64,000 bases of DNA from Klebsiella sp. WP3-W18-ESBL-02 (lineage in GTDB: Bacteria > Pseudomonadota > Gammaproteobacteria > Enterobacterales > Enterobacteriaceae). Within the stretch, counting starts at the first letter, position 1; each line of letters begins with the position of its first letter. Location of the stretch: positions 3,844,001-3,908,000 of the forward strand of contig NZ_AP021972.1 of the NCBI RefSeq assembly GCF_014168815.1. Direction: 5' to 3'. The notes under the pieces are model-generated. The model was not told the origin of the DNA and made no database searches. It saw only the letters and a list, made by a program, of their open reading frames with translations. Made by a program: the position numbers and the translations under genes. Shown in pieces: positions 44,503 to 53,657 of this stretch.

Positions 44503-45411
44503 GTGAAATATCTCCCGAAGGTCAGCCATTTACAGGCGCTAAAGCAGGTGGCGCGCAGCGGCAGCATTCGCGCGGCGGCCCGCGAGCTGGGGCAGTCACA
44601 GCCCGCACTAAGCCGCACGTTGCGTGAGCTGGAGCAAACCCTGGGCACACAACTTTTGTTGCGAAGTAAGGAAGGGATCACGCTAACCGAGGCGGGCTGC
44701 GCTTTTTCACAGCGCGCGGAGTGGGTGCTGGAGGAACTGCGTCGCGCCGCCGACGAGGTAGAACAAATTAACCATGCTACCCACGGCAGACTGACGATCG
44801 GCTTTTCATCCTTGATTGCGCTGACCGTTTTTCCTGCCGTCGCCGACGCCTTTAAACAGGCGCTACCCCAGGTGGCGCTGACGCTAAAAGAGGGACAGCT
44901 TTCCTCGCTGCTGCCCGGCGTGCGCAACGGCGAGATCGATCTGGCAATTGGCTCCGTCGACCCCATGCGGCCACCTGAGGGGGTCATGATCGAACCGCTG
45001 TTCACCGCGCCATTTTGCATCGTGGCGCGGCGTGGGCATCCGCTGGCCAATGAGAGCGATTTGATGGCGCTACGGCGGGCAAAATGGCTGCTACCGGAGT
45101 CGCCGATGGGCTACTACCAGCAGCTACAGAACGAACTTACCCCCTTTTACCGCCAGCTGGCGATCGCCCCGCTGCGCACCGACTCGGTGATTACCGGGCT
45201 GAATATGGTCCTGGAATCTGACTATCTGACCATCGTCGCCCGCGCCATGAGCCAGCCGCTGCAACTGGAGGGAAAAATCGTCACGCTACCCGTCTCTACC
45301 CTACCTGCCGCGCAGTATTGCGCCGTTTGGTCACAAAAGTCGGCGCTGACCGCCAACGCGCAGCAGTTTCTCACCCGCCTGCGGGAGGCATGCCAGGCGT
45401 ATAGCTGGTAG
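44503..45411 (+). CDS. LysR-family regulator of the amidohydrolase/MFS operon
   Basis: 302 residues from a GTG start (44503). N-terminal LysR winged helix (GSIRAAARELGQSQPALSRT, then LRELEQTLG) and a type 2 periplasmic-binding-like effector domain. Divergent arrangement with the MFS-amidohydrolase pair implies it controls that operon. Two similar ATAGG-containing stretches (near 44471 and 44491) lie just ahead of its start and could be part of a binding region. Confidence 0.85.
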   Translation: MKYLPKVSHLQALKQVARSGSIRAAARELGQSQPALSRTLRELEQTLGTQLLLRSKEGITLTEAGCAFSQRAEWVLEELRRAADEVEQINHATHGRLTIGFSSLIALTVFPAVADAFKQALPQVALTLKEGQLSSLLPGVRNGEIDLAIGSVDPMRPPEGVMIEPLFTAPFCIVARRGHPLANESDLMALRRAKWLLPESPMGYYQQLQNELTPFYRQLAIAPLRTDSVITGLNMVLESDYLTIVARAMSQPLQLEGKIVTLPVSTLPAAQYCAVWSQKSALTANAQQFLTRLREACQAYSW

Positions 45412-45433
45412 GGCCATCGCGCCGGGTACTGGC

Positions 45434-46168
45434 CTACGCGCCCTGGCGGGTTGCCGCCAGCACAATCTCACGAATGCACACGTACTGCGGCTGAGAATAG
45501 GCATATTCGATCGCATGCGCCACGTCTTCCGGACTCAGCACTTTGCCGCCCATATCCTGCTTCCATGCCTGGTAACCGGTTTTGATATCCTCGCTGGTGG
45601 TGTGGCTTAGCAGCTCGGTTTCAACCGCGCCCGGCGCAATCACCACCACGCGCACGTTGTGCGGCGACAGTTCTTCGCGCAGGTTCTCAGAAAGCCCGTG
45701 AACCGCGAATTTTGTGCCGACATAGACCACATGGTTCGGGAAGGTTTTGCGGCCCGCGATGGAGCTGATATTGATGATGGTCCCCGCTTTACGCGCGATC
45801 ATGCCTTTGGTGACCGCGTGTACGCCGTTCAACAGGCCCTTCACGTTCACGTCAAGCATCTGCTCCCATTCGTCCGGATTCTGGTCGTCAATGTTGCCCA
45901 GCAGCATGACGCCGGCGTTGTTGATCATGGCATCCACCGGCCCGAACTGCTGCTCGGCTTCGGCAATTGCCGCCGCCACGGCGTTGCGGTCGGTCACATC
46001 GACAGAGCGGCACAGCGCATGCGGCAGGTTCAGCGCGGTCATGCGTTCAACGCGACGCGCCAGCAGCAGCAGCGCGTGACCGCGCTCAGACAGCAGTTTG
46101 GCGGTTGCCAGGCCAATGCCAGAGCTGGCGCCGGTGATCACAACTAACGGTTTGGATGCAGCGTTCAT
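45434..46168 (-). CDS. Short-chain dehydrogenase/reductase (classical SDR, YdfG-like)
   Basis: 244 residues. NAD(P)-binding TGASSGIGLATA at about 12-23, INNAGVML in the NNAG position, the catalytic Ser in ISSIAG and the YVGTK catalytic Tyr/Lys pair near 151-155 are all present. An Arg-rich turn after the second strand (ARRVER) suggests NADP preference. Substrate unknown. Divergent from a LysR regulator 97 bp away. Confidence 0.88.
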   Translation of the reverse strand: MNAASKPLVVITGASSGIGLATAKLLSERGHALLLLARRVERMTALNLPHALCRSVDVTDRNAVAAAIAEAEQQFGPVDAMINNAGVMLLGNIDDQNPDEWEQMLDVNVKGLLNGVHAVTKGMIARKAGTIINISSIAGRKTFPNHVVYVGTKFAVHGLSENLREELSPHNVRVVVIAPGAVETELLSHTTSEDIKTGYQAWKQDMGGKVLSPEDVAHAIEYAYSQPQYVCIREIVLAATRQGA

Positions 46169-46265
46169 AGGGATTTCCTCATAAATAAAATTGATGGCAA
46201 CACTTTAAATCCGAACTTAAATGGTGAAAAATGGTTTGTTTTTTTCACAGCCATAAAGATTTTCT

Positions 46266-47099
46266 ATGGATAAACGACAACTCAGCGCTTTTATCGCCGT
46301 CTTTGAAGAGCGCAATATTACCCGTGCGGCAGAACAGTTAAGTCTGACACAGCCCGCGCTTTCTGCCACCGTGAAGGCGCTGGAGGAGGAGCTAGGCACG
46401 CAGCTTTTCGTACGCAAACCGCGCGGCGTTGACGTCACCGAGGACGCGCGCGCGCTCTATCCGCACGCCTGTCGGATGCTTCAGGATATGGCCACGCTCA
46501 CCGCACGTTTTCGCAAAAGACAGGATAGAACGCCGCTAACGATTGGCATCGAGCAGGATATCGCCTCGCCGTGTCTGGCTTCGTTATTACAACGCATTCG
46601 CCACGAGATGCCGGACACCGAGGTTACGCTCGACCCCGGCTGTACGGGGGATATTCGTCTTGGTTGCGAAAGTCTGCGCTGTGAAGATGAGCTGTTTATG
46701 CCGCTTGTTGATGAGCGCTATGTGTTGGCCTTTCCCTCAGATCACGATTTCAGCAAGGTTGAGGAATTGACGACCGACCAGCTGATTTCACAGCCCTGGA
46801 TAACATATCCGGCGCACGATTCGCACCAGCGCTTCCTGCCGTTTTATGGCACTTCCGCCGGTGCGCCCAATGCCAACGCCGGCAGCTTTACGCTCGCGCT
46901 GGATCTGGTTGAAGCGGGTTTTGGGCTGGCGATTGCCCCCCAATCATTGGTGGATTCACGCTGTAACCTGAGCTGGCGCACGCTGCCAGGGTATCCGCTG
47001 CTGAGGCGCATTGGCATCTGCTACGCGGTGCAGGCGGTGGAAAATCCGGCGGTAAGCCGATTGATGGACAGTTTGCACGAACGTGCGGCGACCGCCTGA
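46266..47099 (+). CDS. LysR-family regulator, divergent from the SDR gene
   Basis: 277 residues, slightly short for the family. N-terminal helix-turn-helix (NITRAAEQLSLTQPALSATV) and an effector domain from about 90. Likely regulates the divergent SDR gene. Its stop codon lies within the first unit of a REP element. Confidence 0.85.
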   Translation: MDKRQLSAFIAVFEERNITRAAEQLSLTQPALSATVKALEEELGTQLFVRKPRGVDVTEDARALYPHACRMLQDMATLTARFRKRQDRTPLTIGIEQDIASPCLASLLQRIRHEMPDTEVTLDPGCTGDIRLGCESLRCEDELFMPLVDERYVLAFPSDHDFSKVEELTTDQLISQPWITYPAHDSHQRFLPFYGTSAGAPNANAGSFTLALDLVEAGFGLAIAPQSLVDSRCNLSWRTLPGYPLLRRIGICYAVQAVENPAVSRLMDSLHERAATA

Positions 47100-47164
47100 T
47101 GGCGCTGCGCTTATCAGGCCTACAAGCCCATAGGCCGGATAAGGCGGTGACGCCGCCATCCGGC
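47094..47164. repeat. REP / palindromic-unit pair
   Basis: GCCTGATGGCG...TTATCAGGCC and ATAGGCCGGATAAGG...GCCATCCGGC between the convergent LysR gene and urtE; the first unit overlaps the LysR stop codon. Confidence 0.85.
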
Positions 47165-47180
47165 GATAACGGCGCGATGG

Positions 47181-47879
47181 TTATATCGCCACTAACTGCC
47201 TGACGCCCTGCGCTTCCATTTCATCCCCGCGCCCGCGCGCAATGATGGTGCCGCGCGACATCACCAGATACTGATCCGCCAGCTCCGCGGCAAAATCGTA
47301 AAACTGCTCCACCAGCAAAATTGCCATATCGCCGCGGTTGGCAAGGCTGCGGATCACTGCGCCAATCTCTTTGATCACCGAGGGCTGAATGCCTTCGGTC
47401 GGTTCATCCAGAATCAACAACTGAGGTTTGCAGGCCAATGCTCGCCCAATCGCCAGCTGTTGCTGCTGCCCACCGGAGAGATCGCCGCCTCGCCGCCCTT
47501 TCATTTCACGCAGAACGGGAAACAGATCGTAGATGTCGTCCGGCACGCTTTTGGCCTGACGGCCAGAAAAGCGCGACAGCCCCATCAGCAGGTTCTCTTC
47601 GACCGTCAGGCGCGGAAAGATTTCCCGCCCCTGCGGTACGTAGGCAATACCCTGCTGCACCCGCTGGTGCGGCTTGCTGGCATTTATCAGCTTGCCCTGC
47701 CAGTGGATAGTGCCGGACTTCGCCGGAATCAGCCCCATCAGGCACTTCAGCAGCGTGGTTTTCCCCACGCCGTTGCGCCCTAACAGGCAGGTAATTTCAC
47801 CCGGCGTGGTGTCAAAAGAGAGGCCGCGCAGAATATGGCTACCACCGTAATACTGATTTAAATCATTAACCTGTAACAT
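47181..47879 (-). CDS. urtE: Urea ABC transporter ATPase UrtE
   Basis: 232 residues from the ATG at 47877-47879; the longer open frame overlaps urtD and is not LivF-like. Walker A GRNGVGKTT, signature LSGGQQQQLAIGRAL and Walker B LLILDEPTEGIQPSV are typical of the LivF/UrtE group. One of the two ATPases of the high-affinity urea importer. It starts one base after the urtD stop codon. Confidence 0.93.
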   Translation of the reverse strand: MLQVNDLNQYYGGSHILRGLSFDTTPGEITCLLGRNGVGKTTLLKCLMGLIPAKSGTIHWQGKLINASKPHQRVQQGIAYVPQGREIFPRLTVEENLLMGLSRFSGRQAKSVPDDIYDLFPVLREMKGRRGGDLSGGQQQQLAIGRALACKPQLLILDEPTEGIQPSVIKEIGAVIRSLANRGDMAILLVEQFYDFAAELADQYLVMSRGTIIARGRGDEMEAQGVRQLVAI

Positions 47880-47880
47880 A

Positions 47881-48672
47881 TTAGCGCCCCAGATAAACGT
47901 CGATAACCTGCTCGTTGGCCTGCACCTCGCGCAGCGATCCTTCTGCCAGCACCTGCCCCTGATGCAGGACAGTGACGTGGTCGGCGATGGTTTCCACAAA
48001 GCCCATATCGTGCTCCACGACCATCAGCGAATGCTTGCCGGCAAGCGTACGGAACAGCTCGGCAATATAGTCCGTTTCCGCATCGGTCAGCCCGGCTGCG
48101 GGTTCATCCAGCAGCAGCAGGTGCGGCTCCTGGACCAGCAGCATGCCAATTTCCAGAAACTGCTTTTGCCCGTGCGAAAGCAGGCCTGACGGGCGATGAC
48201 GATGGGCGGTGAGCCGCAGCAGCTCCAGCACTTCATCAATACGGTCCCGCTGGCTACCGGTGAGCCTCGCCCGCAGACAGGTCCACACCGACTTATCCAT
48301 TTTGAGCGCGATTTCAAGGTTCTCCATCACGCTCAGCGCCTCAAATACCGTCGGCTTCTGGAACTTACGCCCGATACCCGCTCGCGCAATCTCCACCGAT
48401 GACATGCCCATCAGGTCGATATTCTGGTCGTAAGTCACCGTACCGCTGTCCGGCCGCGTTTTGCCGGTGATCACATCCATCAGCGTGGTTTTCCCCGCAC
48501 CGTTGGGGCCAATCACGCAACGCAGCTCGCCGACGCCAATTTTCAGCGACAGGTTGGTCAGCGCACGGAAAGCATCGAAAGTGACGTTGATATTATTCAG
48601 CTCCAGCACAGGGTCGGTGGTATGACGGTAGCGATCCTGCGGTAGCGCTTGGGTGAACAGGGAATCAGTCAT
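47881..48672 (-). CDS. urtD: Urea ABC transporter ATPase UrtD
   Basis: 263 residues from the ATG at 48670-48672, preceded by GGAGGAAG. Walker A GPNGAGKTT, signature LSHGQKQFLEIGMLL (the S-H-G-Q form is characteristic of UrtD) and Walker B LLLLDEPAAGLTD. Its start overlaps the end of urtC by 8 bp. Confidence 0.94.
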   Translation of the reverse strand: MTDSLFTQALPQDRYRHTTDPVLELNNINVTFDAFRALTNLSLKIGVGELRCVIGPNGAGKTTLMDVITGKTRPDSGTVTYDQNIDLMGMSSVEIARAGIGRKFQKPTVFEALSVMENLEIALKMDKSVWTCLRARLTGSQRDRIDEVLELLRLTAHRHRPSGLLSHGQKQFLEIGMLLVQEPHLLLLDEPAAGLTDAETDYIAELFRTLAGKHSLMVVEHDMGFVETIADHVTVLHQGQVLAEGSLREVQANEQVIDVYLGR

Positions 48673-49741
48673 GCTTCCTCCGTTTAAGCAGGCCAATCAC
48701 ACCGCGCGGCAGGAACAGCGTGACGAGAATAAACATGAGTCCGAGGAAAAAGAGCCAGAAGTCAGGGAAGGCAACGGTGAAGTAGCTTTTGGCGCCGTTA
48801 ACAATGCCCGCGCCGAGAATCGGGCCAATCAGCGTACCGCGTCCGCCGAGCGCCACCCAGATGGCGGCTTCAATCGAGTTGGTCGGCGACATTTCGCTGG
48901 GGTTGATAATCCCCACTTGTGGGACGTACAGCGCCCCCGCCAGGCCGCATAGCACCGCGGACAGCGTCCAGACGAACAGCTTGAAGCCTTTCGGATCGTA
49001 GCCGCAGAACATCAGACGGTTTTCCGCGTCGCGCACGGCGGTCAGCACGCGGCCAAACTTACTGCGTGTGAGCAGCAGGCCAATCGCCAGCGAGCCTGCC
49101 AGCAGCAGCACGGTGGCGATGAACAGCGCGATACGCGTGCCGGTAGCAGAGACAGGGAAACCCAGCAGCGTGGTAAAGCCGGTAAACCCATTGTTCCCGC
49201 CAAAGCCGGTTTCATTGCGGAAAAACAGCAGCATCCCGGCGTAGGTGAGCGCCTGGGTCATAATGGAGAAGTAGACATCTTTGATGCGTGAACGGAAGGC
49301 AAAATAACCGAATACCAGCGCCAGCAGGCCCGGTACGAGGATAATCAGACACAGCGCCCAGGCGAAGTGCTGAGTACCCGCCCAGAACCACGGCAGCTCG
49401 TTCCACGACAGAAAAGACATAAACGCCGGCAGCCCATCGCCGGACGCCTGGCGCATCAGATACATCCCCATGGCATAGCCGCCCAGCGCAAAGAACAGGC
49501 CGTGTCCCAGCGACAGCAGCCCGGCGTACCCCCACACCAGATCCAGCGCTACGGCCACTACCGCATAGCAGAGAATTTTGCCGATAAGCGTGAGCGTATA
49601 GGTCGACATCGCCAGCGGATGCGCCGCCGGCAGCAGCGCGAAGAAAGGCAACGCCAGCAACGCTACCAGCACCAACGCCGCCAGTGAGCCGGTCAGGCGC
49701 GGCGCGCGGCGCGCAATAGTTAACGTAAGTGGTTGGCTCAT
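48665..49741 (-). CDS. urtC: Urea ABC transporter permease UrtC
   Basis: 358 residues, branched-chain amino acid/urea type permease (LivM-like) with about ten helices. The characteristic DVYFSIMTQALTYA and GLPAFMSFLSWNELPWFW loop are seen in UrtC proteins. Start overlaps the urtB stop in a TGATG junction, so translation is coupled. Confidence 0.93.
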   Translation of the reverse strand: MSQPLTLTIARRAPRLTGSLAALVLVALLALPFFALLPAAHPLAMSTYTLTLIGKILCYAVVAVALDLVWGYAGLLSLGHGLFFALGGYAMGMYLMRQASGDGLPAFMSFLSWNELPWFWAGTQHFAWALCLIILVPGLLALVFGYFAFRSRIKDVYFSIMTQALTYAGMLLFFRNETGFGGNNGFTGFTTLLGFPVSATGTRIALFIATVLLLAGSLAIGLLLTRSKFGRVLTAVRDAENRLMFCGYDPKGFKLFVWTLSAVLCGLAGALYVPQVGIINPSEMSPTNSIEAAIWVALGGRGTLIGPILGAGIVNGAKSYFTVAFPDFWLFFLGLMFILVTLFLPRGVIGLLKRRKHD

Positions 49742-51327
49742 CAGTCAATTACCCGCCCTTTGAATGCGAACAATCCTTGCGGCCGTTTTTGAATAAACAG
49801 CACGATCAAGACCAGAATGGCAATTTTGCCCAGCACCGCGCCTATCTGCGGTTCCAGCACCTTATTGAGGACGCCAAGGCCCAGCGCTGCCGCCACGGTG
49901 CCGGCAAGCTGGCCTACGCCGCCGGTCACCACCACCAGGAAGGAGTCTATGATGTAGCCCTGCCCCAGCTCCGGGCCCACGTTACCCAGCTGCGACAGCG
50001 CAACGCCGCCCAGCCCGGCGATACCGGAGCCTAAACCGAAGGCCAGCATATCGACGCGCCCGGTCGGCACGCCGCAGCAGTCGGCCATACGGCGGTTTTG
50101 CGTCACCGCACGCACGTTCATGCCAAGACGCGTTTTGTTCAGCAGCAGCCAGGTCAACGCCAGCACGCCAATAACGAACAGGATCACGGCAATGCGGTTA
50201 TACGGCAGCACCAGGTTAGGCAGCACGCTCCAGCCGCCCGACAGCCAGGCGGGGTTAGCCACTTCAAGGTTCTGCGTACCAAACAGGACGCGCACCAGTT
50301 GAATCAGCATCAGGCTGATCCCCCAGGTCGCCAGCAGGGTTTCCAGCGGTCGCCCGTACAGGTGGCGAATAATCGTGCGCTCAAGCAGCATGCCGATCGC
50401 GGCGGTGATAAAGAACGCCACCGGCAGCGCCACCAGCGGATACAGCGCCAGCCACTCCGGCGCCAGCCGCTGGAAAGCGTCCTGCACCAGCCATGTGGAA
50501 TACGCACCGAGCATCAGCATCTCACCGTGGGCCATATTGATAACGCCCAGCAGACCGTAGGTGATCGCCAACCCCAGCGCCGCCAGCAGCAGGATCGAGC
50601 CCAGCGAGATGCCGCTGAACGCCTGGCCCAGCCAGTCGCCCCATCTCAGACGCTGCTGCACCTGCTTCAGACTTTCCGCCGCCGCTGCGCGCACCGTCGC
50701 ATCCGGTTCATTTTGCGGCTGTGTCAGGCGGCTAAGGCTCGCCTGCACCTGCGGATCGCTGGCTTCACCCAGCAGCTTAACCGCCCGCAGACGCTGCTCC
50801 GCGCGGCTGTCAGAGAGCTGCAGGTTGGCTACGGCAATCGCCAGCGCGGTATGTACGCGCGCGTCCCGCTCGGCCGCCAGGCGCTGAGTTAACATGGGCA
50901 ACTGATCCTGCTGCGCGCCGTTTTGTAACGTCAGGGCCGCCGCTAAGCGGACGTTCGGGTCATTGCTGACCAACTGGTGCGATGCCAGCGCGCTGGCCAC
51001 CAATCCGCGAAGGCGGTTATTCATAAACACTTTTTTGGTCTCGCCCTGCGGCGCAGCGTGCCCTTCCAGCGGTACCAGCCTGCCCCCCTGCTCGCTGAAA
51101 AGCTGGCCATCGACATCGCTGACCACCGACGCCTGGCTCAACGCTTCGAGCAGCGGCAGGCGCACAGCATCAGGTTCTGCGGCCCAGCGCTGGAGCAGGG
51201 TCGCCTGCTCGCTGCGGCTCGCCTGCCCGTAATCGGCGGCCGGGCCCGCCAGCGCCGGGGCGCTGAACAGGAGAAACGCGAAAGCCAGAAATAGCGCTTT
51301 TGGCGATCGTTTCATTATGAATGTCAT
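49741..51327 (-). CDS. urtB: Urea ABC transporter permease UrtB
   Basis: 528 residues from the ATG at 51325-51327 (AGGA about 8 bp upstream); a more upstream ATG at 51363 lacks a ribosome site. Signal peptide (LAFAFLLFSAPALAG), then about 190 residues of HEAT-like alpha repeats, then a LivH-like permease domain from about 235 with GLLGVINMAHGEMLMLG. This long form with a periplasmic N-terminus is typical of UrtB. First gene of the urtBCDE cluster here; urtA is 11 kb away. Confidence 0.93.
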   Translation of the reverse strand: MTFIMKRSPKALFLAFAFLLFSAPALAGPAADYGQASRSEQATLLQRWAAEPDAVRLPLLEALSQASVVSDVDGQLFSEQGGRLVPLEGHAAPQGETKKVFMNNRLRGLVASALASHQLVSNDPNVRLAAALTLQNGAQQDQLPMLTQRLAAERDARVHTALAIAVANLQLSDSRAEQRLRAVKLLGEASDPQVQASLSRLTQPQNEPDATVRAAAAESLKQVQQRLRWGDWLGQAFSGISLGSILLLAALGLAITYGLLGVINMAHGEMLMLGAYSTWLVQDAFQRLAPEWLALYPLVALPVAFFITAAIGMLLERTIIRHLYGRPLETLLATWGISLMLIQLVRVLFGTQNLEVANPAWLSGGWSVLPNLVLPYNRIAVILFVIGVLALTWLLLNKTRLGMNVRAVTQNRRMADCCGVPTGRVDMLAFGLGSGIAGLGGVALSQLGNVGPELGQGYIIDSFLVVVTGGVGQLAGTVAAALGLGVLNKVLEPQIGAVLGKIAILVLIVLFIQKRPQGLFAFKGRVID

Positions 51328-51330
51328 CGT

Positions 51331-51370
51331 TGAATTCCTGTTGGTATACAAGATGGAATTCATTTAGCAA
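51331..51370 (-). promoter_or_regulatory. Promoter candidate with overlapping inverted repeat, for urtBCDE
   Basis: On the minus strand TTGCTA (51370-51365), 16 bp, then TATACC (51348-51343), 4 of 6 matches each. An inverted repeat TGAATTCC ... GGAATTCA (51331-51338 and 51355-51362) overlaps the -10 region and could be an operator. It would give urtBCDE its own transcript now that urtA is distant. Confidence 0.35.
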
Positions 51371-51661
51371 GGCTTGTGCCAAATACATAATGATATGTTT
51401 TTAAAGGAATTAAAATAAAACCATCGGTTTTCGTTATTATTAACGCGCACCGCCACAGGACATCCGCGCACGATAATAGCGCAGCCTGTCATAGGTAAAT
51501 TAAATAACCCTAGCGGTGAGTCAGAATATTTTTTGATAAATAAAAGCGTGGTATTTGAGGATAAGAACACCTCGATAGCTATTTTTGAGGTTTTCTATAC
51601 TGAGTACGTTGTGACAATTTAAACTTATTCGGCAAAAAGGACGCTGTTTAGAACACCGTGG

Positions 51662-51690
51662 GCGAGCAGGCAGTAAATTTACCTGCTCGC
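51662..51690 (-). terminator. Hairpin downstream of the MFS gene
   Basis: GCGAGCAGG and CCTGCTCGC arms (perfect 9 bp, 11-base AT-rich loop) begin about 18 bp after the stop codon of the minus-strand MFS gene. No U-tract follows, so termination here is only inferred. Confidence 0.4.
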
Positions 51691-51708
51691 AAAGATGGGA
51701 TTCAGTGA

Positions 51709-52929
51709 TTATTCGTTACTCGTTCGACTCAACCAGAGCAATAAACAAACCGCCCCCAGACTCAGCAACGAAACGCTATAAAGCGCGGTAAAAGCGCCAA
51801 AATACTGAGCTATTGTGCTGGTTAAACCGGTAGCAACAGCGGCTGTCAGAACCTGTCCACGCCATGATATTGCACTCGCTTTCGCAACATCCTTTTGCGA
51901 GAAATTCCTCAGAATACCGAACGTCCCCAAAGCAAATACAATATTCGACGCCATATGGGCACAGAAGATCAGAACAAGCCCGGCAAAGGAGGCGCTCAGG
52001 AATAGGGGTAATAAGAAATAGGCTCCGATAAACAGCACCAGACATATCAGCAGCAGGCCGTTATTGGCGCTATATCGCTGCAATTTACCGGCATCCAGCA
52101 TGAGTGGCCCACAGAGCTGTCCAAGGCTGCGGGCAAAAAGTAGCGGTAATGCCAGCCCGGCGGAATCTTCAGGCCTCATTTCTTGTGCCAATGCGGGTAA
52201 AAGCGCCATCGCCGGGGATCCCACCGCAGCAAGCGCAGGTAACAGCATAATGCTTCTTTTTTGCATGGGCGATATAACGTGCCAGAGCGGAGCCTGGCTG
52301 TCAGAAGAAACCTCCGCAGGCTGGTGTTCTGCGTCGCGAAAAACCGATCCGGAGATCATAAGCAGCGCCACAGCCGCCGTAAAACTGAGGGCATCAAGGG
52401 CAAGCAGATACAGGGAATTAATCAGGTCAAACAGAACAACACCCAGCCCGGTCCCCAACAAAACCTGTGAGGCAAAAATGAGGGTTTCCATGGCCGTTGC
52501 CGCAGGAAGTTCATCAGTGCGCAATCCACGTTTGAACAGCAGCGTCAGCGCCGGGTAGCTCATGCCGCTGAGCAGTGCTTCTGCACACTGCACGACCAGC
52601 AGTGCTTGAATACTATGATGCAGTAAACCATACAATGGAAAAATGAGCACCAGCAGACCCGATATCTCAGTAAAAATCAGGACCCGCAGTGGTGATGTTT
52701 GCTTACACAGCGTCTCGCCCCAGATGCTGCCAATAAAGCTGGGTAGCATCGACAGCATATACACCATGGTAAGCGTCGCAGGAGAAGCCTGCCAGTGCAG
52801 AAGTTGACCGAAAATAATGACCTGAGTCAGCCCATTACCCAGCGATGACAGAATATAGGCAAAACCAAGCAGGCGTAACCAGCGATGGTTACGCAGTGCG
52901 CCAAAAAGCGCAAACAGTAACGTGTTCAT
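51709..52929 (-). CDS. MFS transporter (MFS_3/efflux-like)
   Basis: 406 residues, about 10-12 helices. The opening LRNHRWLRLLGFAYILSSLG and the short cytoplasmic loop before helix 3 (WGETLCKQTSPLRVLIFTEI) resemble efflux-type MFS carriers of the enterobactin-exporter/macrolide-efflux group. The substrate is unknown. It lies back to back with the FosA-like gene and belongs to the accessory segment. Confidence 0.7.
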   Translation of the reverse strand: MNTLLFALFGALRNHRWLRLLGFAYILSSLGNGLTQVIIFGQLLHWQASPATLTMVYMLSMLPSFIGSIWGETLCKQTSPLRVLIFTEISGLLVLIFPLYGLLHHSIQALLVVQCAEALLSGMSYPALTLLFKRGLRTDELPAATAMETLIFASQVLLGTGLGVVLFDLINSLYLLALDALSFTAAVALLMISGSVFRDAEHQPAEVSSDSQAPLWHVISPMQKRSIMLLPALAAVGSPAMALLPALAQEMRPEDSAGLALPLLFARSLGQLCGPLMLDAGKLQRYSANNGLLLICLVLFIGAYFLLPLFLSASFAGLVLIFCAHMASNIVFALGTFGILRNFSQKDVAKASAISWRGQVLTAAVATGLTSTIAQYFGAFTALYSVSLLSLGAVCLLLWLSRTSNE

Positions 52930-53206
52930 ACAGAAAGATTCTCAACTTAAATAACAGAAACCCACGCAGCCATCAGGCAACGCGGAAAATAAACACTGTT
53001 AAAAGAGAAAATCGTTACATGGGGAACGGTACGCTACTGGAAACGGATACAGCACTTTAGCACAGAAAAAACAGATAGCTATCGTGAGATAGGATGTTCG
53101 ATCCGTGCCAGAAGCTGAAGTTTAGGCTCAGTACCTACCCAGACGATGAGTTGATGGGGTTTTATGATAGTTTATAACTCCCTTCACCATGCATAAGAGA
53201 ATGTTA

Positions 53207-53605
53207 ATGATTACCGGACTGAATCACATAACAATCGCTGTGAACGATATTTCCAGAAGTTTTAATTTTTATGTAGAGGCGCTAGGTTTTACACCTAAGG
53301 CCAAATGGGCCTCTGGCGCTTACCTTTGTCTGGGTGATTTGTGGCTGTGTCTTTCTGCTGACGAGGTTGCTCCCCGGCAGGATTACACCCACTATGCATT
53401 CAGTATTCGAAGCGAAAATTTTGATATAGTTGCTAACCACCTGAAATCATATGGTGTTATGGAATGGAAAGCTAATAAGAGCGAAGGAAAATCTATCTAC
53501 TTTTTGGATCCGGATGGGCATAAACTGGAAATCCATGACGGTAATTTAGATAGTCGCCTTAGTGCATGTTTGAAGCACCCATATAAGGATATGGTGTTTT
53601 TTTAA
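53207..53605 (+). CDS. FosA-like fosfomycin glutathione transferase (divergent)
   Basis: 132 residues from the ATG at 53207, chosen because it gives the FosA-like start MITGLNHITIAV; in-frame ATGs at 53189 and 53201 would extend it. Vicinal-oxygen-chelate fold. The metal ligands are kept: His near residue 7 (GLNH), His in DYTHYAFSI and Glu in GHKLEIHDG. The fosfomycin phosphonate contacts are also present: Thr after GLNHI, the WKANKSEGKSIYFLDP stretch with Lys, Ser and Tyr, and Arg in DSRLSAC. It departs substantially from the FosA sequences I recall, so resistance activity is likely but not certain. AT-rich, 53 bp left of the IS5 end. Confidence 0.75.
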   Translation: MITGLNHITIAVNDISRSFNFYVEALGFTPKAKWASGAYLCLGDLWLCLSADEVAPRQDYTHYAFSIRSENFDIVANHLKSYGVMEWKANKSEGKSIYFLDPDGHKLEIHDGNLDSRLSACLKHPYKDMVFF

Positions 53606-53653
53606 TGGCTGGATGAAATTGGACAGAAATAATTTAGCAACCCAGAAAATCAG

Positions 53654-53657
53654 CTAG
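53654..53657. repeat. IS5 target-site duplication, left copy
   Basis: CTAG directly before the left IS5 inverted repeat, identical to the CTAG after the right end. IS5 typically duplicates 4 bp of the form YTAR. Confidence 0.9.

Larger units (their letters stand above)
51328..51708. other. Intergenic junction upstream of urtB
   Basis: About 380 bp between urtB and the MFS gene. Contains the promoter candidate and inverted repeat listed below, then AT-rich sequence without coding signs, and a hairpin at 51662-51690. Marks the left junction of the accessory segment. Confidence 0.55.

Noticed and set aside
53207..53605. FosA-like gene as an ordinary glyoxalase I
   Set aside because: It carries FosA-specific residues (WKxNKSEG, YFLDPDGHKLEIH, terminal Arg) in one 132-residue domain, which glyoxalase I does not show together.
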